Shown here in pieces: positions 26,262 to 36,772 of a stretch of 64,000 bases of DNA. The stretch spans positions 186,001 to 250,000 of the forward strand of contig NZ_JAAMOW010000007.1 in assembly GCF_011067135.1 (NCBI RefSeq), read 5' to 3'. The notes beneath the pieces are model-generated. The model did no database searches. It saw only the letters and a list, made by a program, of their open reading frames with translations, and was not told the DNA's origin. Position 1 is the stretch's first letter; each line of letters starts with the position of its first letter. Source of the DNA: Solimonas terrae (GTDB lineage: Bacteria; Pseudomonadota; Gammaproteobacteria; Nevskiales; Nevskiaceae). A program made the position numbers and the translations under genes.

Positions 26262-27713
26262 TCAGGCTTGCGTACCGCCGATGGTCAGGGCATCGAGCTT
26301 CAGTGTCGGCTGGCCGACGCCGACCGGCACGCTCTGGCCGTCCTTGCCGCAGACCCCGACGCCGGTGTCGAGCTTGAGATCGTTGCCGACCATGGAGACC
26401 CGCGACAGCGCCTCCGGACCATTGCCGATCAGGGTCGCCCCCTTCACCGGGCGCGTGATCCTGCCGTTCTCGATCAGGTAGGCCTCGGACGCCGAGAACA
26501 CGAAACTGCCGGATGTGATGTCGACCTGGCCACCGCCGAAGTTGACGGCATACAGGCCCTTCTCGACCGAGGCAACGATGTCGCCCGGTTCGCTCTTGCC
26601 GGCCAGCATGTAGGTATTGGTCATGCGCGGCATCGTCAGCTGCGCGTACGACTCGCGGCGACCATTGCCGGTCGGCGCCATTTTCATCAGCTTGGCGTTG
26701 AGCTTGTCCTGCAGATAGTTCTTCAGCACGCCGTTCTCGATCAGCGTCGTGCACTGTGTCGGTGTGCCCTCGTCGTCCACCGTCAGCGAGCCGCGCCGAT
26801 CGAGCAAGGTGCCGTCGTCGACGATCGTGCACAGCTCCGACACCACTTTCTCGCCGATGCGGCCCGAGAACGCCGACGTGCCCTTGCGGTTGAAATCGCC
26901 TTCCAGGCCGTGGCCGACCGCCTCGTGCAGCAGCACGCCGGGCCAACCGGGGCCGAGCACGACAGGAAGCTGACCGGCCGGCGCCGGCACCGCTTCCAGC
27001 AGCATCAGCGCCATGCGCACGGCCTCGCGTGCATAGCGTTCCGGCATGTCGCCGTCGAAGACATCCGCGTAGCGGGCGCGTCCGCCGCCGCCGGCATGGG
27101 CCTGCTCGCGACGCCCCTGATGCTCGATGATGACCGACACATCCATGCGCACCAGCGGCCGCACGTCGGCACTCCAGGTGCCGTCGCTGCCGGCGACGAG
27201 GATGGTTTCGTAGCTGCCGGCCAGCGAGCACATCACCTGGATCACGCGCGAATCGGCGGCACGCGCGGCCGCGTCGGCGCGGCGCAGCAGTTCCAGTTTG
27301 CGCTCGGTCGGCCAGCTCTTGAGCGGATCGACCGCCGCGTACAAGGGTTTGACGAGGCGCGGCGCGAACGCCTGCACCGTGCCTTCCTGGCCGTGACGGA
27401 CGATCGCGCCGGCGGTATTCGCGGCGTCGCCGAGCGCCGGCATGCGCAGATCGTCCGAGTACGCCAGGCCCTGCTTGTCGCCGGCGACCGCACGCACGCC
27501 GACACCGTGTTCGATGTGATGTGCGCCCGACTTGATCATGCTGTCTTCCAGCGACCAGGTTTCGGTCACCGCATGCTGGAAATACAGATCGGCGCTGTCG
27601 ACACCCGGTTTCATCAAGCGTCCGAGCACGTCGGCGATGCGGTTCTCGTCCAGCTCCGCCGGTTCGAGGAAGGTCTGCCGCGCAAGATCAAGGGATTCAG
27701 TCATGGCATTCAT
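26262..27713 (-). CDS. tldD: Metalloprotease TldD
   Basis: TldD with TldE/PmbA forms a heterodimeric zinc protease that degrades unfolded or modified peptides such as microcin and CcdA. The 483-residue protein contains the TldD zinc motif [11 protein letters not shown] and the C-terminal cysteine in VGVCGKDG. The start MNAMTESLD at 27713 overlaps the nitrilase stop as ATGA. The gene belongs to the yhdP-nitrilase-tldD run conserved in gammaproteobacteria. The tldE partner is not in this window. Confidence 0.96.
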   Translation of the reverse strand: MNAMTESLDLARQTFLEPAELDENRIADVLGRLMKPGVDSADLYFQHAVTETWSLEDSMIKSGAHHIEHGVGVRAVAGDKQGLAYSDDLRMPALGDAANTAGAIVRHGQEGTVQAFAPRLVKPLYAAVDPLKSWPTERKLELLRRADAAARAADSRVIQVMCSLAGSYETILVAGSDGTWSADVRPLVRMDVSVIIEHQGRREQAHAGGGGRARYADVFDGDMPERYAREAVRMALMLLEAVPAPAGQLPVVLGPGWPGVLLHEAVGHGLEGDFNRKGTSAFSGRIGEKVVSELCTIVDDGTLLDRRGSLTVDDEGTPTQCTTLIENGVLKNYLQDKLNAKLMKMAPTGNGRRESYAQLTMPRMTNTYMLAGKSEPGDIVASVEKGLYAVNFGGGQVDITSGSFVFSASEAYLIENGRITRPVKGATLIGNGPEALSRVSMVGNDLKLDTGVGVCGKDGQSVPVGVGQPTLKLDALTIGGTQA

Positions 27714-28552
27714 AGTGACGGCGGATACGCGGTTTGCAAGCGCCGGTGCGCGAGCGCGGGGAACGACTGTCGCAGTTCGGCCTGGCGCTCGGCGTCGCGA
27801 GCCGCCAGCACGAGGCCCGGCGCCTCGGCGCGCGCCGCCAGTACCTCGCCCCAGGGTTCGACGATCAGGCTGTGCCCGTAGGTCGCCCGGCCGCTCGGAT
27901 GCGTGCCGCACTGGCCGGGCGCGATGACATAGCAGAGGTTCTCGACCGCACGCGCGCGCAGCAGCAGATCCCAGTGCGCCTCGCCGGTCTTGACGGTGAA
28001 TGCCGCCGGCACCACCAGCAATTCGGCGCCGGCCTGCGCCAATGCGCGATACAGCTCCGGAAAGCGGACGTCGTAGCAGACCGACAGGCCGACGCGACCG
28101 GCCGGCGTGTCGACCACCACCGGATGCAGGCGTCCCGGCGCGATGCTCGCCGATTCGCGATAGCGCTCGCCGCCGCCGTTCGGCACGTCGATGTCGAACA
28201 GATGGATCTTGTCGTAGCGCGCGACGCGCGCACCGTCGCTGTCGTAGACGCAGCAGGAGGCGTATACCCGCGGTTCGCCGTCGACCGCGATCGGCAAGGT
28301 CCCGGCGATGATCCACAGATCGAGCTCGCGCGCCAGCGCGGCGATGCGATCCTGGATCAGGCCTCGTCCGTCGGCTTCGGCATGCGCGAGCTTGTCGCGT
28401 TCATGCTTGCCCATGAACGCGAAATTCTCCGGCAGCACTGCAAGCCGCGCGCCGGCGCTTGCCGCCTCGCGCAGCAGTTGCGCGGCCTGCTCGAGATTGG
28501 CGACGACATCGTCGCCGCTGTTCATCTGGATCGCCGCGACCGTCGCGTTCAT
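27710..28552 (-). CDS. Carbon-nitrogen hydrolase (Nit/YbeM type)
   Basis: This 280-residue amidase of the nitrilase superfamily has the Glu-Lys-Cys triad in [21 protein letters not shown] and [12 protein letters not shown]. Members of this branch deaminate the dead-end product deaminated glutathione (Nit1/YbeM). It is cytosolic, with no signal peptide. Both ends overlap neighbours by four bases: its ATG with the yhdP stop and its stop with the tldD start, so the three are translated together. Confidence 0.94.
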   Translation of the reverse strand: MNATVAAIQMNSGDDVVANLEQAAQLLREAASAGARLAVLPENFAFMGKHERDKLAHAEADGRGLIQDRIAALARELDLWIIAGTLPIAVDGEPRVYASCCVYDSDGARVARYDKIHLFDIDVPNGGGERYRESASIAPGRLHPVVVDTPAGRVGLSVCYDVRFPELYRALAQAGAELLVVPAAFTVKTGEAHWDLLLRARAVENLCYVIAPGQCGTHPSGRATYGHSLIVEPWGEVLAARAEAPGLVLAARDAERQAELRQSFPALAHRRLQTAYPPSL

Positions 28553-31500
28553 TTCTTCGGCTCCGACTTCTTTTTTTGCACTGCGTGCGGCTCGGCCGCA
28601 TGCGAATCGACTTTCTCGACCTGCGGGTTGTCCCAGCTGCCGAACAAGTGATACGTCAGCTGCGTCACCGAGTCGAGCGGTTTGTCGAGCACTTCCTGCG
28701 CAAGCAGCACCAGCGCGCCGACCGCCGGACCGCCGAGCAGGGCGGCGCCGAGCGTGACGCCGGACGACAATCCCGCCGGATAGACCGTCACGCGCTGATC
28801 GTAGTCACGCGCGACCAGGCCGATGCGACCACGCATGTCGATCTTCACCGACGGGCCCTTGATCGTCAGGTCGTCGGTCACCGCCGCGCCGTCGCCGAGA
28901 TCGAAATGCCCGTCGATGTGATCGAAGCCGAGCCCCTCGTCGACCACGTCGCTGAAATTCAGCAGCAGGCGTCGCGGCAACGCGTAGAAATTGAGCAGGC
29001 CGAGCACGCGGCCGGCGCCCGGCTTGACCGCACGCAACTGACCATCCTCGGCGCTGAGATCGACGCGGCCGGCGGCTTGCTGCCACATCAGCCCGCTGGC
29101 CGAGGGCTGCCACTTCAGATCGACCTTGATCTGCGTCTTCTTCGCGCTGAAGTTCTGCTCGTAATCGAGTGCACGCAGTACGGCTTCGAAATCGCTGCTG
29201 TCGGCATTGGCCTGCAGCTCGGCGGTCGATTTGCCGCCGCGGCGGCGCCACTGGCCGCTGGCGTCGAGCGTCAGCGCGCCGCCGGCGATCTTCAGCCGAT
29301 CGAGCCGCTGGCCATCGGCGATCCGCACGCTCCTGAGCTCGACCCGGCCGAGATCGGCGTCCTTGCCGGTCAGCGACGCGCACAGCAGATCGACGTCCGG
29401 CCACTGCGCCGGAGCGGCCGGCGGCGCGCCGCTTGCCGGCGACTGTAGCGGCGCGCCGTTGCTCTTCGCGGCCACGGCTTCGCCAGCGAGGTCCCTGGCG
29501 GTGTCGGCTGTCTCGGCCGGTGTCAGTGCCAGATGATCGAGGCGCACGACGAGATGTCCGGGTGACGGGCCACTCCACTCGGCGGTGCCCTGCGCACCGT
29601 CGCCGCTCAGGCTCGCGCGCCAACCATCCGGCAGCGGCAGCCAGTGCAGGTGCAGCGCTGCGGTGAGCTGCTGCTGCCAGCGCAGGTGGTCGGCATCCAG
29701 ATCGATCAGGTCGAGCGGCAGGCCGCCGTCCCCTGGCGCCGCCGCGGACGCGACGGCCGCGGTACCGGCGGCGACCGGCGCGGCCGGACCGTCGTCACGA
29801 TGACCGATCAGACCGATCCAGGCACCGAGGTCGAGCGTGCCGGCATGACCATCGACGATGAAGCTGCCTTTCTGCGCTTTCGGCGCCAGCGCCGCACCGA
29901 AACGCAAGCGCAGACCCTGCAGGTCCATTCCCCGCTGCCCGTTGTCACGCCCGGCCAGCATCATGTCGGCGGCGGCGCGCTGGCCGTAGTCGACGGCGAT
30001 CCGCAGCGGCGCGTCGGCGTCGCCGCCAATCCGCACCTGAATCGGCAAGGGCGTGTCGGTCGGCTTGGCCAGCGGCTCCGGCAGCCGGATTTCGGTGCCG
30101 CGCAGATCGCTGCTGAGGGTCAGCGCGGTGCCGCCGTGCGCCTCGATCGGCAACTCGGCACGCCATTGGCTGCTGCCGCCCAGCGCCGTGCGGATGAAGT
30201 CCGGAAGGAACTCGCTGGCGCCGACGCCGTCGGCGTTCGGCGTGAACGGAAACTCGGCGATGACCACGCCATGAGTGCCCTCGCGCGGCTCCATGCGCAC
30301 GGTCAGCGGCAGATCCTCGAAGCGCCCGGTGACGCTGTCGGCCGTCGCGCCGGCGCGCGTGAAATGCACGGTGCCGGTGATGCCGCTGAGCGGCTGGTCG
30401 AGCTTGTCGTAGAACATCTGCACGTTGTCGAGCGCGACGTCACCGTCGACGGTGGTCGAGTCGAGGTCGTGCAGCGGCAGGTCCAGCTTCACCTTCACGG
30501 TCGCATCGCCGGCCGCTCGCGTCTGGTCGAGCAGACCGCTGAGCTGCTCGTGCAGCGGCGAGGCGCGCAGGAAGTCGTAGTAGCGGCCGATTTCGCCGCT
30601 GGTCGTGGCATCAACCTCGATGTCGGCATTGGACAGGTCATCGATGCGCGCGAGCGCGTGATCGAGCTTGTTGCCATTGATGTTGGCGGCCGAGGCCTCG
30701 ACCGCGAGACTGTCGCGATCCAGGCTCAGATGCGCCGAGACGTCGCTGAGTTGCGGCCAGTCCGGCGCGAAGACGAGGTCGGCGCCGCTGATGTCGGCAT
30801 CCAGTTTCCAGATGCCGTCCGGATGCTTGCCGAACGGAAAGTCGGCGAGCGGGCCGCGGATCGTCAGGCTGCCGCTCGACGCATGGGCGCGCTTCAGGCT
30901 GTTGTTCAGCCAGTCGCGCAGATGATCGCTCCAGTGCAGGAGCATGTACGGCTTGAGCAGGTTGATGTCCTGCACCGCGAAGTTCGCGCCCAGGTCAAGC
31001 ACGGGCGAGGCACCGGAATCGGCCGGCAGCTGCAGATCGAAATGGCCGTCGCCACTGGTACCGACCCAGGTCCAGGAGAAGGCCGGGCTGCCGATCCGCC
31101 AGCCGTCGCTGCCGTGGCTCCACTGCACCTGTCCGTCGAAGCCGTCGAGCGCCAATGGTTTGCCGACGGCATTCGGCAACTGCAGTTCGACCGGCGCCTG
31201 CTTGAGCCGCAGCTGGCCACCGCTCTCGTTGGCCGAGGCCTCGCCGGAGATATGCGATACACCGATGTGCGCGTCCGGCGCCAGCGCCACATCGTCGAGA
31301 CGTGCGGTCGTCGAGTAGCGCGTGTGGCCTTCGCCGTCGGTGTGCAGACGCAAGACCAGATTGCGCAGCGTGCCGGACAGGCGCGGCAGTTGCGCGGTGG
31401 CAGCCGGCATGTCGCGCCAGACCGCCAGCCAGGGCGTCAGCCGGCCGAGATGCAGTTCATCGGCGTTGACGTCGAGCTCGTGACCGTCGGCATCGTCCAT

Positions 31501-32493
31501 CCAGCGCAGACTGCCGCGCGCCAGCAGATCGTCGTCGAAGCGCAGTTCCTTCAGATCGGCAAACCAGCCGCGCGCGTCGTTGCCGAGGTTGGCGCGCAGG
31601 TGCATCTTCCGGGCGCCGCTGGCGTGACCGCCGTGGGCGACGATGAAACCTTCCGAGTCGGCGTCGAATTGGGCGTCGCGCACCTGGCCGTTGCGCAGAT
31701 GGCCTTCGACCGAACCGTTGAGGTTCTCGGCGCCGATCTGCACGCCTTTCTGCAGGAACGGCGCGAGCCAGCCCTGCGGCCGCAGCCGTTCGAAGTCGAA
31801 CTCGAAATCGCCGGTCCATTGCTGCGGATCGACGATCGGCCCGTCGATGTCCGCCGACAGTTCGACGACGTCGCCATGCGTGACCGGCAGCTGCGCGCGA
31901 CCGTCGATCTCGAAGCCATGTGCGCTCTGCTCGAGATCGAGCCGCACGATGCGCAGCTGCTGGCCATCGTCGCCGAACGGCTTGCCGCTGAAGGCCAGCG
32001 TGCAGTTCTGCACGACGACATGGCCGAAGCCCGCGATCTGCTTCTGCAGGGCGTCGCGCTTCTGCTGCGAAAGCTCGCCGGTGCCGGCCGGGAAGCCGGC
32101 GAAACTCCACTGGCCGTCATCGCCGCGCTCGATGTCGAGTGTCAGGCCCGAGACTTCCAGACGCTCCGGCAGCATGTCGCCGGTCAGCAGACGGAACGGA
32201 CTGAAGCCGAGGCTCAGGCGGTCCATCGTCAGGCTTTCGTCGCCGTCGTCGCTGAACAAGGTGATATCGGTCAGATCGAGCCGCGGCTCGATGCCGTGCC
32301 AGCCGAGATTGACGCCGCCGATCTGCACCGGCCGATTGGCGACACGCGTCACCCACGCCGACAGGTCGGCGCGGTAGCTCGGCAGGGTGAGAACCGCGAG
32401 CTGGAACAGGCCGCTGATGACCGCGCCGGCAATGACGACGGCGGCCAGCAGCGTGATCGCCCAGGTCCACCAGCGGCGTTTGACGCGTTCCAT
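28549..32493 (-). CDS. yhdP: YhdP family AsmA-like envelope protein
   Basis: This 1314-residue protein has one N-terminal membrane segment (about 10-33) and a very long beta-strand-rich periplasmic body, as in YhdP/TamB/AsmA bridge proteins that carry phospholipids to the outer membrane. The C-terminus (FDHIDGHFDLGDGAAVTDDL, then GRIGLVARDYDQRVTVYP) is the YhdP/AsmA-like domain. Length is typical. It lies 100 bases after rng and overlaps the nitrilase. The C-terminal tail is Lys-rich. Confidence 0.94.
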   Translation of the reverse strand: MERVKRRWWTWAITLLAAVVIAGAVISGLFQLAVLTLPSYRADLSAWVTRVANRPVQIGGVNLGWHGIEPRLDLTDITLFSDDGDESLTMDRLSLGFSPFRLLTGDMLPERLEVSGLTLDIERGDDGQWSFAGFPAGTGELSQQKRDALQKQIAGFGHVVVQNCTLAFSGKPFGDDGQQLRIVRLDLEQSAHGFEIDGRAQLPVTHGDVVELSADIDGPIVDPQQWTGDFEFDFERLRPQGWLAPFLQKGVQIGAENLNGSVEGHLRNGQVRDAQFDADSEGFIVAHGGHASGARKMHLRANLGNDARGWFADLKELRFDDDLLARGSLRWMDDADGHELDVNADELHLGRLTPWLAVWRDMPAATAQLPRLSGTLRNLVLRLHTDGEGHTRYSTTARLDDVALAPDAHIGVSHISGEASANESGGQLRLKQAPVELQLPNAVGKPLALDGFDGQVQWSHGSDGWRIGSPAFSWTWVGTSGDGHFDLQLPADSGASPVLDLGANFAVQDINLLKPYMLLHWSDHLRDWLNNSLKRAHASSGSLTIRGPLADFPFGKHPDGIWKLDADISGADLVFAPDWPQLSDVSAHLSLDRDSLAVEASAANINGNKLDHALARIDDLSNADIEVDATTSGEIGRYYDFLRASPLHEQLSGLLDQTRAAGDATVKVKLDLPLHDLDSTTVDGDVALDNVQMFYDKLDQPLSGITGTVHFTRAGATADSVTGRFEDLPLTVRMEPREGTHGVVIAEFPFTPNADGVGASEFLPDFIRTALGGSSQWRAELPIEAHGGTALTLSSDLRGTEIRLPEPLAKPTDTPLPIQVRIGGDADAPLRIAVDYGQRAAADMMLAGRDNGQRGMDLQGLRLRFGAALAPKAQKGSFIVDGHAGTLDLGAWIGLIGHRDDGPAAPVAAGTAAVASAAAPGDGGLPLDLIDLDADHLRWQQQLTAALHLHWLPLPDGWRASLSGDGAQGTAEWSGPSPGHLVVRLDHLALTPAETADTARDLAGEAVAAKSNGAPLQSPASGAPPAAPAQWPDVDLLCASLTGKDADLGRVELRSVRIADGQRLDRLKIAGGALTLDASGQWRRRGGKSTAELQANADSSDFEAVLRALDYEQNFSAKKTQIKVDLKWQPSASGLMWQQAAGRVDLSAEDGQLRAVKPGAGRVLGLLNFYALPRRLLLNFSDVVDEGLGFDHIDGHFDLGDGAAVTDDLTIKGPSVKIDMRGRIGLVARDYDQRVTVYPAGLSSGVTLGAALLGGPAVGALVLLAQEVLDKPLDSVTQLTYHLFGSWDNPQVEKVDSHAAEPHAVQKKKSEPKK

Positions 32494-32593
32494 GGATCAG
32501 CGCAGAAGAAAACGGCCGCCATTGTCGCGTGCGACGGCGCCAAGAGCCACTGCCGGCCGGACCGGAATCCAGCCGATCGCTGTCAGCGAATGC

Positions 32594-34051
32594 CTATAGC
32601 GGCACGACGTCGAAGTTCTCCTGGGTGTAGCCGGCCTCGGCCTGCAGCCGGATCGGCCGTTCGAGACTGGCTTCCAGCGCCGCCAGTCCGGACGGCTGTT
32701 CCTCGACCAGGCGCTGGACGATATGTGGCGCCGCCAGCACCAGAAAACCCTTGGCCTCGAACTGGCGGGCGGCGCGCTGCACTTCGCGCGCGATCTCGTG
32801 GCAGACCGTTTCCACGGTCTTGATCGTGCCGCGACCGCTGCAGGCCGGGCATGGCTCGCAGAGAATGTGGCCCAGCGATTCGCGCGTGCGCTTGCGCGTC
32901 ATTTCGATCAAGCCCAGCGGCGAGAACGGATGGATCTGCGTGCGCGCGTGATCGGCCGCCAGCGCACGCTCCAGTGCACGCAGCACCTGCGCGCGATGGT
33001 CCTCGGATTTCATGTCGATGAAATCGAGAATGATGATGCCGCCGAGATTGCGCAGCCGCAGCTGGCGCGCGATGGCCTGCGCCGCCTCCAGATTGGTTTT
33101 CAGCACCGTCTCTTCGAGATTGCGGTGGCCGATGTAGGCGCCGGTGTTGACGTCGACCGTGGTCATCGCCTCGGTCTGGTCGAACACCAGGTGACCGCCG
33201 GACTTCAGATCGACCTTGCGTTCGAGCGCGCGCGAGATGTCGTCCTCGACGCCGTACAGATCGAAGATCGGCGCGCGACCTTCATACAGCTCGACCAGCG
33301 GCGCGGCCTGCGGAATGAAGGTCTGTGCAAATTCGCGGACCCGCTCGCACTCGCTGGCCGAGTCGATGCGGATGCGCTCGACGGTGGTGCCGAGCAGATC
33401 GCGCAGGATGCGCATCGACAGCGGCAGATCGCCGTGCACCAGCGTGCCGGGCGGTGCCGGCTCCGCCTGGGTGATGACATCGTCCCAGAGCCGCAGCAGG
33501 AACAGCAGGTCGGCTTCCAGTGCGACAGGCTCGGCGCCGTCGGCCGCCGTGCGTGCGATCACGCCGAAGTTCGGCGCCAGCCGCTGCTGCAGCTCGTCGA
33601 GGATCTGCTTGAGCCGGCCGCGTTCGGCCTCGTCCTCCAACCGCGCCGACACGCCGACATGCGGCTCGTAGGGCAGCAGCACCAGATAGCGCGAGGGAAT
33701 CGACAACAGGCTGGTCAGGCGCGCGCCCTTGCTGCCGAGCGGATCCTTGACGATCTGCACGAGCACACGCTGGCCGTCATGCAGCAATTGCGTGATCAGC
33801 GGCGCGGCGCCGCCATTGGCGGGCGTCGCCAGCATGTCGTTGACGTGCAGGAACGCCGTGCGCTCGAGGCCGATCTCGATGAAGGCCGCCTGCATGCCGG
33901 GCAGCACGCGCTGCACCGTGCCCTTGTAGATGTTGCCGGTCAGGCCGTGCCGCGACGCGCGCTGGACGTGAACCTCCTGCGCGCTGCCGCCCTCGACCAG
34001 CGCGACACGCGTCTCCTGCGGCCCGATATTGACCAGTATTTCTGTACTCAT
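32594..34051 (-). CDS. rng: Ribonuclease G
   Basis: RNase G matures the 5' end of 16S rRNA and degrades mRNA. The 485-residue protein begins [21 protein letters not shown], has an S1 domain near 38-120 ([20 protein letters not shown]), the catalytic [14 protein letters not shown] with metal Asp residues, [10 protein letters not shown], and the zinc-linker [12 protein letters not shown]. The ATG at 34051 overlaps the maf stop as ATGA. The long C-terminal extension of RNase E is absent, so rng rather than rne is correct. Confidence 0.96.
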   Translation of the reverse strand: MSTEILVNIGPQETRVALVEGGSAQEVHVQRASRHGLTGNIYKGTVQRVLPGMQAAFIEIGLERTAFLHVNDMLATPANGGAAPLITQLLHDGQRVLVQIVKDPLGSKGARLTSLLSIPSRYLVLLPYEPHVGVSARLEDEAERGRLKQILDELQQRLAPNFGVIARTAADGAEPVALEADLLFLLRLWDDVITQAEPAPPGTLVHGDLPLSMRILRDLLGTTVERIRIDSASECERVREFAQTFIPQAAPLVELYEGRAPIFDLYGVEDDISRALERKVDLKSGGHLVFDQTEAMTTVDVNTGAYIGHRNLEETVLKTNLEAAQAIARQLRLRNLGGIIILDFIDMKSEDHRAQVLRALERALAADHARTQIHPFSPLGLIEMTRKRTRESLGHILCEPCPACSGRGTIKTVETVCHEIAREVQRAARQFEAKGFLVLAAPHIVQRLVEEQPSGLAALEASLERPIRLQAEAGYTQENFDVVPL

Positions 34052-34641
34052 GCTCTGGATGGAAGAAAAAGGGGTTCGATGCCGAATTGTTTCAGAAGCG
34101 CGGCAGTCTCGAACAAGGGCAGGCCGACGACGCCGCTGTAGGAACCGCTGATTTCGGTCACGAACAGCGCGCCGAGGCCCTGGATGCCGTAACTGCCGGC
34201 CTTGTCGGCCGGCTCGCCGCTGGCCCAGTAGGCCGCCGCCTGTGCCGGCGCGATCGCCGCGAATCGCACGCGTGTCACCGACAGCGCGACCGCCTCGCAG
34301 GCATCGTGCACGACCGCGGCCGCCGAATACACCTCGTGCTCGCGATCGGACAGCGCGGCCAGCATCGCCAGCGCATCGTCGCGGTCGCGCGGCTTGCCGA
34401 GGATGCGGCCGTCGAGCACGACATCGGTGTCGGCGCCGAGCACCGGCAGACCGAGCGTCGAGCGTTGCCAGCCGGCGCGCGCCTTGGCCAGCGCGATGCG
34501 GCGGGCATAGTCGGCCGCCGTTTCGCCGGCTTCGACCTGCTCGACGATATCGGCCGGTGCGACAACGAAGCGCAGGCCGAACTGCTGCAGCAGTTCGGCG
34601 CGACGCGGCGATTGCGAGGCCAGCAGCAGTTGCGGCTCCAA
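34048..34641 (-). CDS. maf: Maf-family nucleoside-triphosphate pyrophosphatase
   Basis: Maf hydrolyses dTTP/UTP or modified nucleotides. The 197-residue protein has the family start [14 protein letters not shown] (residues 5-18), the catalytic [17 protein letters not shown] and the C-terminal [15 protein letters not shown]. It overlaps rng by four bases as in most gammaproteobacteria, but the mreBCD genes that often precede maf are not adjacent here; a divergent aldolase-like gene starts 92 bases away. Confidence 0.95.
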   Translation of the reverse strand: MEPQLLLASQSPRRAELLQQFGLRFVVAPADIVEQVEAGETAADYARRIALAKARAGWQRSTLGLPVLGADTDVVLDGRILGKPRDRDDALAMLAALSDREHEVYSAAAVVHDACEAVALSVTRVRFAAIAPAQAAAYWASGEPADKAGSYGIQGLGALFVTEISGSYSGVVGLPLFETAALLKQFGIEPLFLPSRA

Positions 34642-34732
34642 GTTGGCTCCGATGGGAAATTGCGCTCACAGCATGGGCGATGTCGCCGTTGCTGCGCTAC
34701 TGTCGGCGCACAAGATCGGGAGGAGCACGAGC

Positions 34733-35494
34733 ATGGGCAGCAGCGCGAGCATCAAACAGCAGGTCCCGGAAACCGAATGGCAGGCACGGGTCGATCTGGC
34801 GGCGGCCTACCGGCTGGTCGCGCATTTCGGCTGGGACGATCTGGTGTTCACCCACATCTCCGCACGCGTGCCCGGCGAGGATGGCCATTTCCTGATCAAT
34901 CCCTACGGCTGGCTGTTCGACGAAATCACCGCATCGAGCCTGGTCAAGATCGATCTGCAGGGCCGCAAGGTCATGGACTCGCCGAATCCGATCAATCCGG
35001 CCGGCTTCACGATCCACAGCGCGATCCACGCCGCGCGCCACGACGCCCATTGCGTGATGCACACGCATTCGCTGAACGGGGTCGCGGTCTCGGCGCAGAA
35101 GGGCGGCGTGCTGCCGATCTCGCAGCAGTCGACGCTGGTCCTGGCGTCACTGGCCTACCACGACTACGAGGGCATCGCCCTCAACGAAGACGAGAAACCG
35201 CGCCTGGTCGGCGATCTCGGCGACAAGATCTTCCTGATGCTGCGCAATCACGGCCTGCTGACGGTCGGCGCGACGCCGGCCGACGCCTTCCTGGCGATGT
35301 ACGTGTTCGAAGCCGCCTGCATGATCCAGGTACGCGCGCAGGCGGGCGGCGGCGAGCTGATACCGGTCAACCCGAAGATCGTCGCCGGCGTGCAGGCCGC
35401 CGCCGCGGCTGTCACCAAGGGCTTGGGCGGCGCGCTGGCCTGGCCGGGTCTGCTGCGTCGGCTCGACCGTCTCGATCCCTCGTTCCGCGACTAG
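34733..35494 (+). CDS. Class II aldolase/adducin family protein
   Basis: This 253-residue protein matches the class II aldolase fold: TEWQARVDLAAAYRLVAHFG, THISARVPGEDGHFLINPYG, zinc ligands in VMHTHSLNG and LRNHGLLTVG. The start at ATG 34733 has GGGAGGAG upstream. Substrates of this subgroup are uncertain, and some members lack aldolase activity. Its TAG stop (35492-35494) is formed by the end of a repeat element shared with the convergent DUF4105 gene. Confidence 0.92.
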   Translation: MGSSASIKQQVPETEWQARVDLAAAYRLVAHFGWDDLVFTHISARVPGEDGHFLINPYGWLFDEITASSLVKIDLQGRKVMDSPNPINPAGFTIHSAIHAARHDAHCVMHTHSLNGVAVSAQKGGVLPISQQSTLVLASLAYHDYEGIALNEDEKPRLVGDLGDKIFLMLRNHGLLTVGATPADAFLAMYVFEAACMIQVRAQAGGGELIPVNPKIVAGVQAAAAAVTKGLGGALAWPGLLRRLDRLDPSFRD

Positions 35495-35528
35495 GGCCTG
35501 TTAACGCTATGGCAGTCGCTGCGGCATG
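35492..35528. repeat. Solitary end of the MITE family found at 61395
   Basis: TAGGGCCTGTTAACG followed by ATGGCAGTCGCTGCGGC closely matches the inverted right end of the 61395-61557 element, then similarity stops. It occupies the 12-base gap between two convergent genes and continues into the last codons of the DUF4105 gene. Its TAG ends the aldolase gene, and its CTA ends the DUF4105 gene. Confidence 0.6.
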
Positions 35529-36772
35529 CGCAGCATCGCCCAGGCCAGCGCCAGCTGGCCCGGCAGCATGGCACCGATCCACGGCAGGTTCTGCTGCGCG
35601 CCGGGCAGCAACAGCAGCGGCAGGCTGACGGTCGCCAGCAACGCGATCACGACCGCCAGCAACCGTTGCCAGGCGCGCGGCTGCCAGCCGACGCGCGCCG
35701 ACATCAGCCAGGCCGGCAGCAGCAACAGGCACAGGGGATCGAACAGCAGCAGATTGCGGTTCGCCCACAGCGCCCAGTGTTCGGTCAGCGTCCAGCCGGC
35801 GAGCAGCACCAGCCCGCCGAGCGCGGCCTTGACGCTGGTCGCGAACGCCAGCAGCGCGAAGCTCCAGCGCGCGGCGCGTTGCCGGCGCAGGCGATCGAGC
35901 AACAGCAGCAAGGCGGCAAAGGCGAGCCCCAGGACGGTCAGCGGCAGGGTCCAGGCCGGCGGCCGCGCCGGTTCCGGCCAGGCATCGCTGCGCAGGACCC
36001 AGGTCGCGTGCGCCACCAGCGGTCGCGTGCTGCCGTCGGCGTTGACGAGCTGCGCGTCCTGCACGACGTCCTTCAGCACCATCGGCACGAAGCTCTGCTG
36101 CCAGCGGTCGATCGGCACGTCGGCACGCGGGCCCATGCCGAGATCCATCAACAGGGACAGGGGCGCGACCGGCGCGATCAGGCGCGTTGCCTCGAAGCGA
36201 TACGTGCGGCCGCTGGCGACACCCCGACTGGCGCGGGCGATCGCACCGCCGCTGGCCTTGTCGAGCGCATCGCGCACACGCGTCGCGCAGTTCGAGACGA
36301 AGTAGTCGTAGCGATATTCGGCGTTTTCCGGCTGCACGTTCCATTGCAGATAGGCGGCCAGCCCGCGGCGCTGTTCGGCGTCGAGATCGAGCTGCTGCAG
36401 GTAAACCCAACGCCGTTCCGAAGCATAGAAACGCAGCGCGTCATAAAACGGCTGCTCGGCGACGCGATAATTCATGCGGCCACGCGCGAAGTTCAGGAAG
36501 AAATTCTTCTGATGAAAATCGAACATGCCGTAGTTGTAGAGCCGCGCGTCCGGATCGGCCGGATCGCCGACCAGGATGGCGTCGTGACCGAAGCGTTCCC
36601 AGTAGGTTTCGCCCGGACCGAAGGTGATCAGGCTGATCGCGGGAGATGGCGCCGTGTCCTGTGCCAGCGCCGGCTGGACGCCGAGCAGCGGCAGGATTGC
36701 CAGCATCGCGGCTTGCGCCGCTCCTGCAAGGGCTTTGTGCAGCCGCGATGCCGTGGCAATGCGGAAGCGCAT
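35507..36772 (-). CDS. DUF4105 domain membrane protein
   Basis: This 421-residue envelope protein has a signal peptide or first membrane segment (about 14-38), a periplasmic DUF4105 domain with FGPGETYWERFGHDAILV, YNYGMFDF and YDYFVSNCATRVRD (a conserved Cys), and five or so C-terminal membrane segments. DUF4105 is related to papain-like NlpC-type hydrolases, but activity is not known. Its ATG overlaps the corC stop by one base, so it takes the position normally held by lnt in this operon. The stop codon lies within a repeat element. Confidence 0.88.
   Translation of the reverse strand: MRFRIATASRLHKALAGAAQAAMLAILPLLGVQPALAQDTAPSPAISLITFGPGETYWERFGHDAILVGDPADPDARLYNYGMFDFHQKNFFLNFARGRMNYRVAEQPFYDALRFYASERRWVYLQQLDLDAEQRRGLAAYLQWNVQPENAEYRYDYFVSNCATRVRDALDKASGGAIARASRGVASGRTYRFEATRLIAPVAPLSLLMDLGMGPRADVPIDRWQQSFVPMVLKDVVQDAQLVNADGSTRPLVAHATWVLRSDAWPEPARPPAWTLPLTVLGLAFAALLLLLDRLRRQRAARWSFALLAFATSVKAALGGLVLLAGWTLTEHWALWANRNLLLFDPLCLLLLPAWLMSARVGWQPRAWQRLLAVVIALLATVSLPLLLLPGAQQNLPWIGAMLPGQLALAWAMLRMPQRLP

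Noticed and set aside
29644-32823. 1059-codon plus-strand frame antisense to yhdP
   Set aside because: It is a shadow of high-GC coding DNA; the opposite strand is a clear YhdP family protein.
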